From Chlamydiia bacterium (GTDB lineage: Bacteria; Chlamydiota; Chlamydiia; Chlamydiales; JAAKFR01), in contig JAGRNW010000006.1 in NCBI GenBank assembly GCA_020440555.1, positions 1 through 38,177 of the forward strand: a stretch of 38,177 nt of DNA. The letters are read 5' to 3'. Shown in pieces: positions 23,259 through 31,873 of this stretch. A program made the translations under genes and the position numbers. A model generated the notes under the pieces. It ran no database searches and had not been told where the DNA came from. It saw only the letters and a list, made by a program, of their open reading frames with translations. Each line of letters starts with the position of its first letter. Position 1 is the stretch's first letter.

Positions 23259-25439
23259 CTATTTTTTTGGTTTCCATGAATTGAGGAGTAGAGCATTTGT
23301 CACAACACATAATGAGCTTGCCGCCATAGCTGCTCCTGCAATAATAGGGTTGAGCCATCCAATCGCTGCCAATGGGATTCCAATCATATTGTAAATAAAA
23401 GCAAAAAAGAGATTTTGCTTTATCTTTTGAAAGGTTTTTTTTGATAATTCGATAGCCGTTGGAATGGACAAGAGATCACTTTTCATCAAAGTGATATCGG
23501 CTGCTTCAATTGCGATATCGGTTCCAGTGCGCATAGCAAAAGAGACGTCGGCAGCTGCTAATGCTGGTGCATCGTTCACCCCATCACCCACCATTCCCAC
23601 AAATTGGTTGAAGGATTTAAGTTTTTTGACAGTTGTCGCTTTATCGCTCGGGAGGATTTGCGCCTCGATATGTGTGATCCCGACCTCTTCTCCAATGGCC
23701 TGAGCAGTTTTTTTGTGATCCCCTGTAAGCATCACAACTTCAACTCCCATATTTTGCAGAAGTGTCACTGCTCGTTTGGAGTGAGGACGCAAGGTGTCGC
23801 TCACCCCGATCACCCCTAAAATCGATTTTCCATCTGAAAGAGCGAGTAGGGTTTCTCCTCCCCGCTCAATGGATTCCATTTTTTTTTGATCAATGCGAAT
23901 CCCCTTCTCTTCCATCCAATTAAGGGAGCCAGCAAAATAAAATTGTCCATGAAATTTTCCCATCACCCCTTGACCAGGTTTAGCTTCAAACAGCTCAAGC
24001 TCTAAGAGTTCTCCCTTGTAGGCGTCCACTACGGCTTTGGCGATCGGGTGTTCAGAGTGCTCCTCTAAAGAAGCTGTGATTTGAAGAATATCATCTGAAC
24101 TCATCTTCTCAAAAGGATGAATAGCGGTGATCTTGGGTTTTCCTTCTGTCAGTGTTCCTGTTTTATCTACCGCTAACCGGGTGAGCTTTTGGGCTTGTTG
24201 AATGGCTTCTGCATTTTTAATGAGGATCCCCAAACGGGCCCCAAGCCCAGTGGCCACCATAATCACAGTAGGGGTGGCCATGCCCAAGGCGCAGGGGCAA
24301 GCGATCACCAACACAGCGACCATATTAATTAAGGCATGGGTGAAATCGTGAGATATACTCCACCATAATAGCAGGGTCAGTAAACTAATTCCTAAAACGA
24401 TTGGAACAAACATTCCTGCGATTTTGTCCGCTAGCCTTTGAATAGGAGCTCGACTTGCTTGCGCTTCCTTAACTAAATGAATGATCGAAGCTAGAGTGGT
24501 TTCACTTCCAAGAGCTGTGGCCTCTCCGATCAATACCCCATACTGGTTCTGTGTGGCAGCATAGATTTTGTCTCCTACCTCTTTCTTTACAGGGGCACTC
24601 TCTCCCGTGAGCATGGATTCATCAAGATGAGAACTTCCCTTGGTCACTACCCCGTCAATGGGAACCTTTTCTCCAGGCTTTACCTTAAAGATGTCTCCTA
24701 TCCTCAGTTCTTCCACGGGAGTTTCTATCCACGTTCCATCGACGGCCTTTAGGGCCATTTTTGGCTGAAGCTTAAAAAGGGTTTTAATGGCGGCAGACGC
24801 TTTTGTCTTTGTTCGACTTTCAAGCAATCTACCTAAAAGTACTAAAGTGATGATCGAAGCGCTGCTCTCAAAGTAGACAGGATGAGGCAACTTAAACAAA
24901 TAAACTGCAGTACTATAGATCCAAGCAGCGCTTGTTCCAAGTCCTATTAAAAGGTCCATATTTCCGGTGAAGGTTTTAAGGGCGTAATAACTTCCCATGT
25001 AAAAACGCCATCCAGCTCCAAATTGGACAAGTGTTCCCAAGACAAACTGTCCCCATAAAGGAACAAAGATTTTTATGTCAAAAATATCCAAGAACATTTG
25101 GGACAGAAGGGGGAGAGTCAGGATAGCTGTTATGATTACTGTGACCAGCTGAAGGGAATAATCGAAGCGTTCGCCTTTGGCAATCTCTTCATCATCGGCA
25201 CCTGCTATGATGTGGGCTTTATACCCCGCGGCTCCTACAGCGTTTATTAAAGCTTTATGGTTGACTTTGCCAGGTTCGCATATGACCGTGGCCTCTCCTC
25301 CCACAAAACTGACTTTGGCTTCGAGAACACCAGGCACCTTTGTTAAGGCTTGACCAATGGTCCCTTCACAGGAAACACAATGCATACCTTCTATTTTTAA
25401 TTCAGTCTTTTCCTTAATAGGATCCATATCTTTGAACAT
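23259..25439 (-). CDS. copA: Copper-exporting P-type ATPase (PIB-1)
   Basis: Exports Cu+ from the cytoplasm. 726 aa. One N-terminal heavy-metal-associated domain with GMHCVSC (Cys21 and Cys24) is followed by eight predicted membrane helices. The actuator TGES lies at 278-281, the transport motif CPC at 381-383, the phosphorylated Asp425 in DKTGTLTEGK, the SEHPIAKAV His-Pro motif in the nucleotide domain, and GDGVNDAPALAAADV near 620. The last helix MAASSLCVVTNALLL matches the Cu+ subclass rather than Zn/Cd. It has a single metal-binding domain, as in many bacteria. No copper chaperone or CueR/CsoR-type regulator lies nearby. Divergent from the coiled-coil gene through a very AT-rich region holding a 14-bp inverted repeat. 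Some start uncertainty: MDPIKEK at codon 5 is also possible. Confidence 0.94.
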   Translation of the reverse strand: MFKDMDPIKEKTELKIEGMHCVSCEGTIGQALTKVPGVLEAKVSFVGGEATVICEPGKVNHKALINAVGAAGYKAHIIAGADDEEIAKGERFDYSLQLVTVIITAILTLPLLSQMFLDIFDIKIFVPLWGQFVLGTLVQFGAGWRFYMGSYYALKTFTGNMDLLIGLGTSAAWIYSTAVYLFKLPHPVYFESSASIITLVLLGRLLESRTKTKASAAIKTLFKLQPKMALKAVDGTWIETPVEELRIGDIFKVKPGEKVPIDGVVTKGSSHLDESMLTGESAPVKKEVGDKIYAATQNQYGVLIGEATALGSETTLASIIHLVKEAQASRAPIQRLADKIAGMFVPIVLGISLLTLLLWWSISHDFTHALINMVAVLVIACPCALGMATPTVIMVATGLGARLGILIKNAEAIQQAQKLTRLAVDKTGTLTEGKPKITAIHPFEKMSSDDILQITASLEEHSEHPIAKAVVDAYKGELLELELFEAKPGQGVMGKFHGQFYFAGSLNWMEEKGIRIDQKKMESIERGGETLLALSDGKSILGVIGVSDTLRPHSKRAVTLLQNMGVEVVMLTGDHKKTAQAIGEEVGITHIEAQILPSDKATTVKKLKSFNQFVGMVGDGVNDAPALAAADVSFAMRTGTDIAIEAADITLMKSDLLSIPTAIELSKKTFQKIKQNLFFAFIYNMIGIPLAAIGWLNPIIAGAAMAASSLCVVTNALLLNSWKPKK

Positions 25440-25442
25440 TTA

Positions 25443-25495
25443 TTATAAAATTTATTTTATTTATTAGGCTATTTTGTGTATAATAAATTTTATAA
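25443..25495. promoter_or_regulatory. AT-rich divergent promoter region with a 14-bp perfect inverted repeat
   Basis: TTATAAAATTTATT (25443-25456) and AATAAATTTTATAA (25482-25495) are exact reverse complements, 25 bp apart. TATAAT at 25479-25484 is a plausible -10 for the plus-strand gene. The arms are pure A/T, so chance similarity is more likely than for mixed sequence. The repeat could serve divergent control of copA and the coiled-coil gene. Confidence 0.35.
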
Positions 25496-25530
25496 ACAAT
25501 AATAAATCTAATAAATGCAGAGGTTTAATC

Positions 25531-27468
25531 ATGTCTTCTTCACATCCAGTGACAGGTGAAAGTGGAAAATTATTTCCTAATCCTAATCTAAAAAACAAGA
25601 CTGGAAAATTGAAAGAGCGTGTCGTTACACCCAGCAGGGCGTCTGAAAATAGTCAGAAAATAGCTTCCAGGATCAACAAGGAGGATCTTTTTAATCCAAC
25701 GCAGCATTCGATTCATATTAAAGCCAATAAAATGGTAAAGACAAGTATTTTTTGGGGGATTGTTGCCAAAATTAAAGCTTTTATTGCAAGTTGGTTTGGA
25801 AAATCTGCTGCAAGTTCTGATTTTCACATTGAAATGGAAGAGATTCCAAGTGATGAGGATAAAAATAAACCCAAAACTCAGGTTAACAAGTATGTTGATG
25901 AACGACCGAAAGAGCTTGATAAACAGGACGACAAGTTTGTTGATGAACAACCGAAAGAGCTTGATGAACAGAAGAAACAGAGTGATCAGCCTATCAAAGA
26001 AGAGACTTCTCAAGGTAGAAAAAAAAATAAGCAGGTGGAAAACGCTTTGAGATCATCCCCTAAAGAGATTAATCCTTCCGATGAAGCAAAAAAAGTTCTT
26101 GCAAACTTAAAAATGCGTATCGCCCTTCAAAAAGGGGAAGTTAAGGACGATGAGGTGATGCGAGCGGTTAGCGTTCTCGATCGAGAACTGACTGATATAG
26201 ATTTCGAAAAAAAATTAGAACTTCGAAAGAGTGCTGCGCTTCAACAAAAGAATATTTCATTTCTTGATGAATTAGCTGCATTGGAAAAACGGGCCGATGC
26301 ATTCGTAGAATTTGACAAAGATAGTCAAGGAATTCCTTGGTTTCCAAAAATTAATCAACTTGGTCAGGCTAGAAAAGATAAGATTCAAGGCATTAGGGAG
26401 GCATTTAAACAACAACTCATTCAAGTTCTGCTGATGAGCGAAGAACAAAACCTAGTTGTTCAATTTAACAAAATTAGCAATGACATTGATGCTATTTTAG
26501 TTCAAATTCAAAAAGACGATCGAAAAGGTCAGCCTCTTCTCGAACGACTAACGGTGGCCAAACAAGAGATTGAGGCGAAATTCAATGAACTGAAGACGAT
26601 TCAGCAGAAGGTAGCTGTTGCCGAACAAGAAGTAAAAGACATAACCGAACGAAGCGCAGTTCAAACGAAAGAAAACCAACGATTGGAAAGCGCTATTGGG
26701 GGGAAAGAAGCATTACAAAAAAAATATCAAAACAAAATTTCAGAATTAGAAAAAGAATTAGAAGAGGCTAAATCAGTTCTAATTGATCAAGCAGAAGAAA
26801 TAAAGTCTCTTGAAGAAGAATTCGAAACACTAAAGAACAAAACTACAGAAAAAGAAACAATTCTGAAGAATGCAGAGGATAGGCATGCAGAATTAAAAAA
26901 TAGTTTGGAAGGTTTGAAAAATCAAAAGACTGTGCGGTCCAAACTACAATACGTTAAGACTACAGCAGAAATACCATTGTTGGAAGGAAAGATTCAACAA
27001 ACACAAGGTCTTTTACGAATCATCCGAGATCGAATGGAGGAGAATCAAGCTCAACTTAAAAAATTTAAGAGCCCTTTAGAAAACTGCGTTAGGAGCCTTG
27101 ATAGTTTTAGCAAAGAAATTAAAAAAATAGAAAATAGTATACAAAATAATCGAGAACAAATCACAAAAAATAAAACTGAAATGGAACGGTTGAATCAAGA
27201 ATTGTTTAAAAAGAAAAAATCCTTAGATGTTGCTCAGAAAAAGTTGAAATCATGGACTGACAGGTTCGGTTTCTTTGAAGATCTCTTTAAACAAATTGAG
27301 GCAATAGAAGTTTCCATGACTCAACTTCATAATCAAGTGAACAAGCAAAAGCTATTGAAATTTCATCTTGCCTACAAGATGGTGGAAGGGTATCCTGACA
27401 TCACTGAGGAGAACGCTAGAAAAGATGCTTATGATACATGCAAAAATAATTATGGAATGAGTTTCTAA
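25531..27468 (+). CDS. Large coiled-coil protein, possible secreted effector
   Basis: 645 aa from ATG 25531, chosen because AGAGG (25519-25523) lies 7 nt upstream; the frame is open 19 codons further. The first ~60 residues are Ser/Asn/Lys-rich and polar, a composition usual for type III secretion signals. A single hydrophobic-amphipathic stretch occurs around residue 70-90 (SIFWGIVAKIKAFIASWFG). Residues ~105-160 are disordered, acidic and hold a 15-residue tandem duplication. From about 190 to 625 it is almost continuous heptad coiled coil with high Lys/Glu/Gln. No enzymatic motif or signal peptide is present. It is plus-strand, divergent from copA and followed by the MORN-repeat gene. Effector status is inference from composition and organism; a structural or cytoskeletal protein is equally possible. 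Confidence 0.75.
   Translation: MSSSHPVTGESGKLFPNPNLKNKTGKLKERVVTPSRASENSQKIASRINKEDLFNPTQHSIHIKANKMVKTSIFWGIVAKIKAFIASWFGKSAASSDFHIEMEEIPSDEDKNKPKTQVNKYVDERPKELDKQDDKFVDEQPKELDEQKKQSDQPIKEETSQGRKKNKQVENALRSSPKEINPSDEAKKVLANLKMRIALQKGEVKDDEVMRAVSVLDRELTDIDFEKKLELRKSAALQQKNISFLDELAALEKRADAFVEFDKDSQGIPWFPKINQLGQARKDKIQGIREAFKQQLIQVLLMSEEQNLVVQFNKISNDIDAILVQIQKDDRKGQPLLERLTVAKQEIEAKFNELKTIQQKVAVAEQEVKDITERSAVQTKENQRLESAIGGKEALQKKYQNKISELEKELEEAKSVLIDQAEEIKSLEEEFETLKNKTTEKETILKNAEDRHAELKNSLEGLKNQKTVRSKLQYVKTTAEIPLLEGKIQQTQGLLRIIRDRMEENQAQLKKFKSPLENCVRSLDSFSKEIKKIENSIQNNREQITKNKTEMERLNQELFKKKKSLDVAQKKLKSWTDRFGFFEDLFKQIEAIEVSMTQLHNQVNKQKLLKFHLAYKMVEGYPDITEENARKDAYDTCKNNYGMSF
25868..25886. repeat. 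Family A repeat end inside the coiled-coil gene
   Basis: AACCCAAAACTCAGGTTAA is identical to 19 bases of the motif at 61-80 and 31806-31825, here translated as KPKTQVN. It lies directly before the 45-bp tandem duplication starting at 25888. Likely a captured repeat end rather than chance, since 19 identical bases are improbable in 38 kb. Confidence 0.6.
25888..25977 (+). repeat. Two 45-bp in-frame tandem units
   Basis: Unit 1 (25888-25932) and unit 2 (25933-25977) encode KYVDERPKELDKQDD and KFVDEQPKELDEQKK. Most differences are single bases. A recent in-frame duplication in a disordered region. Confidence 0.8.
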
Positions 27469-27480
27469 TCTTCTAATGGC

Positions 27481-27536
27481 TTGAGGCAATCCAATACATA
27501 TGGTATAAGGGCTCTCTGTTAAAGACAGGGGGCTTT
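27481..27536 (+). promoter_or_regulatory. Promoter and overlapping hairpin before the MORN-repeat gene
   Basis: TTGAGG (27481-27486) and TATAAG (27504-27509) are 17 bp apart, predicting a start near 27516 and a 24-nt leader. AGGGGG (27527-27532) is a Shine-Dalgarno 7 nt before the ATG at 27540. The same bases form the 3' arm of a stem (GGGCTCTCTGT with ACAGGGGGCTTTT, loop TAAAG) with a short T-tract, which could end transcription of the upstream coiled-coil gene. A transcript starting at 27516 would lack most of the 5' arm, so the hairpin could only affect read-through RNA. Confidence 0.5.
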
Positions 27537-27539
27537 TGT

Positions 27540-30005
27540 ATGCGCTTAGTTAGTTTTTTTCTTGTTTTTATTTCAACTTTCTTTTTATCAACTGGATATG
27601 CCGAGGCGGTTCTTCCAGAAATGAAACTGAGGCAACCCAATTGGCGTCCTCAGATTCTGGAGAGTTATCCCAACGGAAATCCTCAAAAAGTCCTTTTTTT
27701 AGAGCCTATTTCGTCTGAAGAGACTCAACCAGTCAAGCAGGTGGTTTTTTTTCCTGATGGGCGGGTTAAAGCCGAGATGGATGTGATTCTTATTCCTGCT
27801 CTCAAGGAGGGAGAACGCCCCTCCCTTGTTGCTCATGGTGGCGCCATTCAGTTTCATCAAAGCGGAGCACTTTCCAAGGCAGCAACATTTGAACAGGGGA
27901 GACTCAATGGGGAGGTCAAAACCTATTATCCCGACGGAGGGCAAGAGTCCATTCAATATTTTGTTCACGGAATGCGTGATGGGAAAACCCTTTCTTATTT
28001 CCAAAATGGAGCTCTCAAAGAGGAAGGATTTTATTCTGGGGGCAAATTAGAAGGGGTTTTTATTTCTTATTTTGAAGATGGGGAAAAGGCTTCTGAGGTT
28101 CCTTATAAAAACGGCCTCCCTCATGGGACTGTTTTTGAATGGCACCCTGATGGAAAAGGATTAATGTCTGCTAAAGTGTATGTTGATGGAATTCTTTCTG
28201 GTGACGGAACTAATCCTGCTGTGATGAAATATGGAGCTGATCTTGCCTTGACTGAGGTGCAAGATTTTCGATCAGGAAAGCCTTATGGAGTCCATCTTAA
28301 ATATTTTGAGAATGGAAAGCCCAAATATCGGATGAATTATTTGAGTGGAATGAGGGAGGGTGACGAGCAATTTTTTAATGAAACAGGAGAACGCATCGGA
28401 GGGGGGAAATTTATCAAAGGAACTCCCATTGGGGAGCATTTGCTTAGGTATCCGAATGGAAATCTTCAAAAACGGGCTGTTTATACAAGTGGAGGGGAAT
28501 TAAAGGAACCCATTTGTGAGTACTATCCCAATGGACAGATTAAGCAAAAGTACTCTCTTGCAAGTGGGGACTATCATGGCTTGTTTGAAAGTTGGTATGA
28601 AAATGGATGTTCTCAAAAAACATGCACTTTTGTGAATGGTTTATTGGAAGGAGAGGTGATTGTTTGGTTTGAAAATGGAGTAGTGAAAGAGAAAGGAACA
28701 TATCATGACAATAAAAAAGAAGGGACGGTCGAGGAGTTTTACGAAGATGGGACTTTAAGGTTTAAAGGGAATTTTGCGAAGGGAGTTAAAGATGGGGAAT
28801 TTATTGACTGGTTTCAGAATGGCAATAAGCGGATTCTAGAACATTTTAAATTAGGGAAACGGGAGGGAAAGCTCCAGGAATGGATGGAAGATGGATCTCT
28901 TGTTTTTGATGCTTTTTATCAAGAGGATCGCCCTCATGAGACCCTGCGGGCGTGGTATAACGGAGGGCAGCTAAGACAATGTACCGAATTTAATGAGGGA
29001 AAGAGAAATGGGCTAGAAAAGAAATTTTACGAGAATGGCCAGCTCCAATCAATTGCCCTCTTTGCAAATGACCTTCTTGAGGGGAAGTATGAAAGTTTTT
29101 ATGTCGATGGATCTCCCAAGGCCTTTTTGGAGTATGAGAATGGAGTGCCTGTTGGAGAACATAGAGAATATTATCCTCCCCAGGAAGCGGGTGAAGCTGG
29201 ACAAATCGCCCGAGTCTATCATTATTTTGAAGGGAATCTTCATGGCCGGATGGAATTTTACCATTCTAACGGAACGTTGGGAGGGGTCATTCATTATGAA
29301 CATGGAGCGCTTGAGGGAGACAAGAAACAATGGGATGAGACTGGACAACTTCTTGAAGAAGCCTTTTATGTAAAGGGTCGCCTTGAAGGTCGGTATTTCA
29401 AAATGAATGAACAGGGAGAAGATGTGATCACCACCTACAAAAATAACTTGCGTGAGGGGCCTCATGTGGTGATGTATCCTCCCAATGAAAATGGAGCAAA
29501 AGTCAAGCATATGGAAGCCATTTTTAAAAATGATCTTCTTGAAGGGGAGATGCGTGAATATGCCCCTTCAGGAACCAAACTAGCGAGTACTTTCTATAAA
29601 AATGGCCTCAAAGAAGGAAGGGCTACGCTTTACTCTCCCGACGGACTTCTAATGATGACGGTTGATTTTTTAGCAGACCACAAAGAGGGGTTGGCAAAGA
29701 GTTATTTTCCCAACGGAAAAATTCATAAAACAGTCCCCTTTCAAAACGATCTCAAAGAGGGAGAAGAAAAAACATTTTTTGATGACGGATCAGTGGCTTC
29801 GATTTATTCCTATTGTCAAGATAAGCTTCATGGGATCTGTAAAGAGTGGAATATGGAAGGTTATCTGACCTTTGAGGGGGAGTATGTGGAGGGAAAAAAA
29901 CATGGTAAATTTAATAAGTATCATGAGGATGGAACTCCTAAACTTCTACAGACCTTTGTCATGGATAAGAGAATAGGAGATAAGAAAAATTTTGCAAAAA
30001 AATAA
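27540..30005 (+). CDS. Secreted MORN_2-repeat protein (YwqK-like), very long
   Basis: 821 aa with a signal peptide (RLVSFFLVFISTFFLSTGYAEA). Nearly the entire mature protein is built of ~22-25-residue MORN_2 repeats, pattern Y-x-N/D-G-x-x-x-x-x-x-x-Y-x-x-G-x-x-x-G-x-x-x-x-W/Y, roughly 25-30 copies. Typical units are SWYENGCSQKTCTFVNGLLEG and YYPDGGQESIQYFVHGMRDG. Such repeats fold into an extended beta-sheet ribbon. In bacteria the YwqK family is often annotated 'antitoxin' by association, but most members have 2-10 repeats, and no toxin gene is adjacent. Export is expected from the signal peptide, so a surface or periplasmic scaffold is more likely than an antitoxin. The 17-bp-spaced promoter is described above. 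Function is unknown. No terminator is seen at its 3' end. Confidence 0.85.
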   Translation: MRLVSFFLVFISTFFLSTGYAEAVLPEMKLRQPNWRPQILESYPNGNPQKVLFLEPISSEETQPVKQVVFFPDGRVKAEMDVILIPALKEGERPSLVAHGGAIQFHQSGALSKAATFEQGRLNGEVKTYYPDGGQESIQYFVHGMRDGKTLSYFQNGALKEEGFYSGGKLEGVFISYFEDGEKASEVPYKNGLPHGTVFEWHPDGKGLMSAKVYVDGILSGDGTNPAVMKYGADLALTEVQDFRSGKPYGVHLKYFENGKPKYRMNYLSGMREGDEQFFNETGERIGGGKFIKGTPIGEHLLRYPNGNLQKRAVYTSGGELKEPICEYYPNGQIKQKYSLASGDYHGLFESWYENGCSQKTCTFVNGLLEGEVIVWFENGVVKEKGTYHDNKKEGTVEEFYEDGTLRFKGNFAKGVKDGEFIDWFQNGNKRILEHFKLGKREGKLQEWMEDGSLVFDAFYQEDRPHETLRAWYNGGQLRQCTEFNEGKRNGLEKKFYENGQLQSIALFANDLLEGKYESFYVDGSPKAFLEYENGVPVGEHREYYPPQEAGEAGQIARVYHYFEGNLHGRMEFYHSNGTLGGVIHYEHGALEGDKKQWDETGQLLEEAFYVKGRLEGRYFKMNEQGEDVITTYKNNLREGPHVVMYPPNENGAKVKHMEAIFKNDLLEGEMREYAPSGTKLASTFYKNGLKEGRATLYSPDGLLMMTVDFLADHKEGLAKSYFPNGKIHKTVPFQNDLKEGEEKTFFDDGSVASIYSYCQDKLHGICKEWNMEGYLTFEGEYVEGKKHGKFNKYHEDGTPKLLQTFVMDKRIGDKKNFAKK

Positions 30006-30009
30006 CGTC

Positions 30010-30039
30010 TTGAGTGTTTTTCCGTCAATCTGTTAGAAT
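30010..30039 (+). promoter_or_regulatory. Possible promoter of the amino-acid transporter gene
   Basis: TTGAGT (30010-30015) and TAGAAT (30034-30039) are 18 bp apart. A second TATAAT lies at 30057-30062 without a -35. The untranslated region up to the start codon at 30179 is about 130 nt and contains a short ORF and hairpin. Confidence 0.4.
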
Positions 30040-30067
30040 GGCCCCGAGTTTTGTACTATAATTAACG

Positions 30068-30124
30068 ATGAACCTTATTCTTCATCAAATTTCTACTAGC
30101 CTTCTCCTGCCCTTTGGGGCATGA
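30068..30124 (+). CDS. Possible leader ORF upstream of the transporter gene
   Basis: An 18-codon ORF reads MNLILHQISTSLLLPFGA and stops at TGA 30122-30124. Five of 18 codons are Leu and two Ile. Its last codons overlap a small stem TGCCC-TTTG-GGGCA (30108-30121) followed by CTTTTT. This recalls amino-acid leader-peptide attenuators, but the stem is only 5 bp and no ribosome site precedes the ATG, so coincidence is quite possible. Confidence 0.25.
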   Translation: MNLILHQISTSLLLPFGA

Positions 30125-30178
30125 CTTTTTGTTATTTCAGTATTTTTATAAATATTTTTCATAAGTCTAGGAGAAACA

Positions 30179-31657
30179 ATGTCAACAACACAAGATACAT
30201 GGAAAAAAGAGTCGGGCTATATTTGGTCGATGATCGGCTCTGCAATCGGTTTTGCTAATATTTTGAGCTTTAGCGCCCTTTGTTACAAAAATGGAGGGGG
30301 GGCGTTTTTAATTCCCTACATTCTCGCCCATACAATTATTGGGCTTCCTATGCTCTTTTTGGAAGGGATTATTGGTCAAAAGACCCGTTTACCTCTTGTT
30401 TCTGCAATGGGAAATATTGCGGGTACGTCGGGTAGAATGTTGGGATGGTTGGGAGTTTTGACCTGCGCAACTATTGGAGGGTTTTATATTGTCCTCACGG
30501 GATTTGCCGTGGCTTATAGCTATTTTTCTGCTGCTGGCATGATTGGCCATGACACTGCCTTCTTTTTTAAACAGACTTTTTTGCACGATTCGGGCTCCAT
30601 TGGAGTTTTGGGTGGATTTGCAGGATCAATTCTTATTTCCACATTGATTGTTTCAGTCATCGCTTGGGTTATTCTAGCTCGTAATATTCAAACGGGTGTG
30701 GAAAAACTTTGTTCCATTTTTCTCCCCTTGCTTGCGGTTTTGGTTGTGAGTTTTATGTTGACCTCCTGCTTCCTTCCGGGGGCTTTGCAAGGTTTTAAAA
30801 ACTTTTTGATTCCTGATTTTGCTGAACTCAAAAGTTGGACTCTTTGGCGTGATGTGTTTGGACAGGTTTTTCTTAGTCTCTCTCTTGGACTAGGTATTGT
30901 AACGGGTTACTCCAGGCATAACCCTTCAACCTTTAGTATTCCTCGTGCCATGGTCAGAGTGGCCATTGGAGACTTTGTGATCTCATTTCTATCTGGCTTT
31001 GCTATCTTTGGTTGCGTTGGTTATATGAGTACAAAGGGGGATATCCCCCTTTCATCGATTGTCACAAGCGACTCGGCCTTTGAAATTGGATTTGTGATTT
31101 TTCCGATGATTCTTGCTCAATTTGGAGAAGTGATCTCCCGCATTGTGGGGCCTATCTTTTTTTTCTGTGTTTTCATCGCAGGCATCACAGGGGTTTTTTC
31201 GATTGTGGAGAATGTAGCTGGAAATTTTGAAGTGGAGTTCCGCAAAAGTCGTAAAGTAGCGGTAGCAATTGCTATGGGAATTGTCACACTTCTAGCCATC
31301 CCTTTTTGTATGGGAAATGGACAGCATGTGATTGGGGCAATGGCACCTATGGTACTTGGCAATACGATGTTGATGTGTGGAATTGGTGAGATTGTGATTT
31401 TTTTAATGATTTCGCAGGTGGTCAGCCGCGATGCGGTCTGGATGCTGAATAATCGACGAACTTTGGCATTTATTTCTATTAAATATTTTATTCTTCCTAT
31501 GCTTGTTTTCAGTCTGATGGCTGCTGTTTTAAAAGAATTTTCTTCTCCTTTTCAAATGGTAAGCCTTATCAGATGGGGCTGGTTTTGTTTGGTGGTATTG
31601 GTTGGGTATATGTTGTCTCGCAGACATCAGTCCTACGCTCAGGCGGATTTAGTTTAA
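30179..31657 (+). CDS. Sodium-dependent amino-acid transporter (NSS/SNF family)
   Basis: 492 aa, about 11-12 membrane helices. TM1 has the family motif SMIGSAIGFANILSFSALCYKNGGGAFLIPYI (residues ~16-47), where the unwound helix forms the Na+ and substrate sites. TM2 continues with GLPMLFLEGIIGQ. Later helices show GIVTGYSRHN and FGQVFLSLSLGLG (TM6 region). Members co-transport Na+ with small neutral or aromatic amino acids. Chlamydiae have such a gene (CT231 in C. trachomatis, as I recall). AGGAG (30169-30173) lies 5 nt before the ATG, the best ribosome site in the window's right half. The TAA stop forms the first bases of the palindromic repeat 31654-31826. The substrate is not predictable from sequence alone. 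Confidence 0.93.
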   Translation: MSTTQDTWKKESGYIWSMIGSAIGFANILSFSALCYKNGGGAFLIPYILAHTIIGLPMLFLEGIIGQKTRLPLVSAMGNIAGTSGRMLGWLGVLTCATIGGFYIVLTGFAVAYSYFSAAGMIGHDTAFFFKQTFLHDSGSIGVLGGFAGSILISTLIVSVIAWVILARNIQTGVEKLCSIFLPLLAVLVVSFMLTSCFLPGALQGFKNFLIPDFAELKSWTLWRDVFGQVFLSLSLGLGIVTGYSRHNPSTFSIPRAMVRVAIGDFVISFLSGFAIFGCVGYMSTKGDIPLSSIVTSDSAFEIGFVIFPMILAQFGEVISRIVGPIFFFCVFIAGITGVFSIVENVAGNFEVEFRKSRKVAVAIAMGIVTLLAIPFCMGNGQHVIGAMAPMVLGNTMLMCGIGEIVIFLMISQVVSRDAVWMLNNRRTLAFISIKYFILPMLVFSLMAAVLKEFSSPFQMVSLIRWGWFCLVVLVGYMLSRRHQSYAQADLV

Positions 31658-31826
31658 GAACCCGAGTTTTGGGTTTTTCTCCCTCGGATTCAGTGAGTTT
31701 GCTTGCACCTCTTGTGCTTTTTAGACTCGTAAAGGGCCCTTGGCCATTTACTTCGTCTGAAAATCCCAAGATTTGCGGAGCAAACTCCTCTGAATCCGAG
31801 GAAGACAACCCAAAACTCAGGTTAAG
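31654..31826. repeat. Complete family A palindromic element, about 173 bp
   Basis: The left arm (31654-31740) and right arm (31741-31826) are reverse complements over roughly 85 bp with a few short indels. Matching pairs include GAGTTTTGGGT/ACCCAAAACTC, CCTCGGATTCAG/CTGAATCCGAGG, GAGTTTGCT/AGCAAACTC and AGAC..GTAAAGGGCC/GGCCATTTAC..GTCT, with the centre at GGGCCCTTGGCC. The outer edge is TTAAG on both sides. It begins at the stop codon of the SNF transporter gene and lies between convergent genes. No transposase is encoded; short ORFs on both strands are by-products of the palindrome. Best described as a MITE-like or structured-RNA repeat. Confidence 0.75.
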
Positions 31827-31873
31827 AAGATTGTTCTGAATCAATCTTAATGAAAAATTTAACCGAATTCCTA

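Noticed and set aside
27540-30005. Toxin-antitoxin antitoxin (YwqK label)
   Set aside because: No toxin gene is adjacent, the protein is exported and far longer than family members; the label comes from annotation habit.
31573-31839. An 88-codon plus-strand frame and a 116-codon minus-strand frame across the SNF-rsmD gap
   Set aside because: Both are produced by the palindrome and overlap the transporter end; no homology, start site or codon pattern supports a gene.
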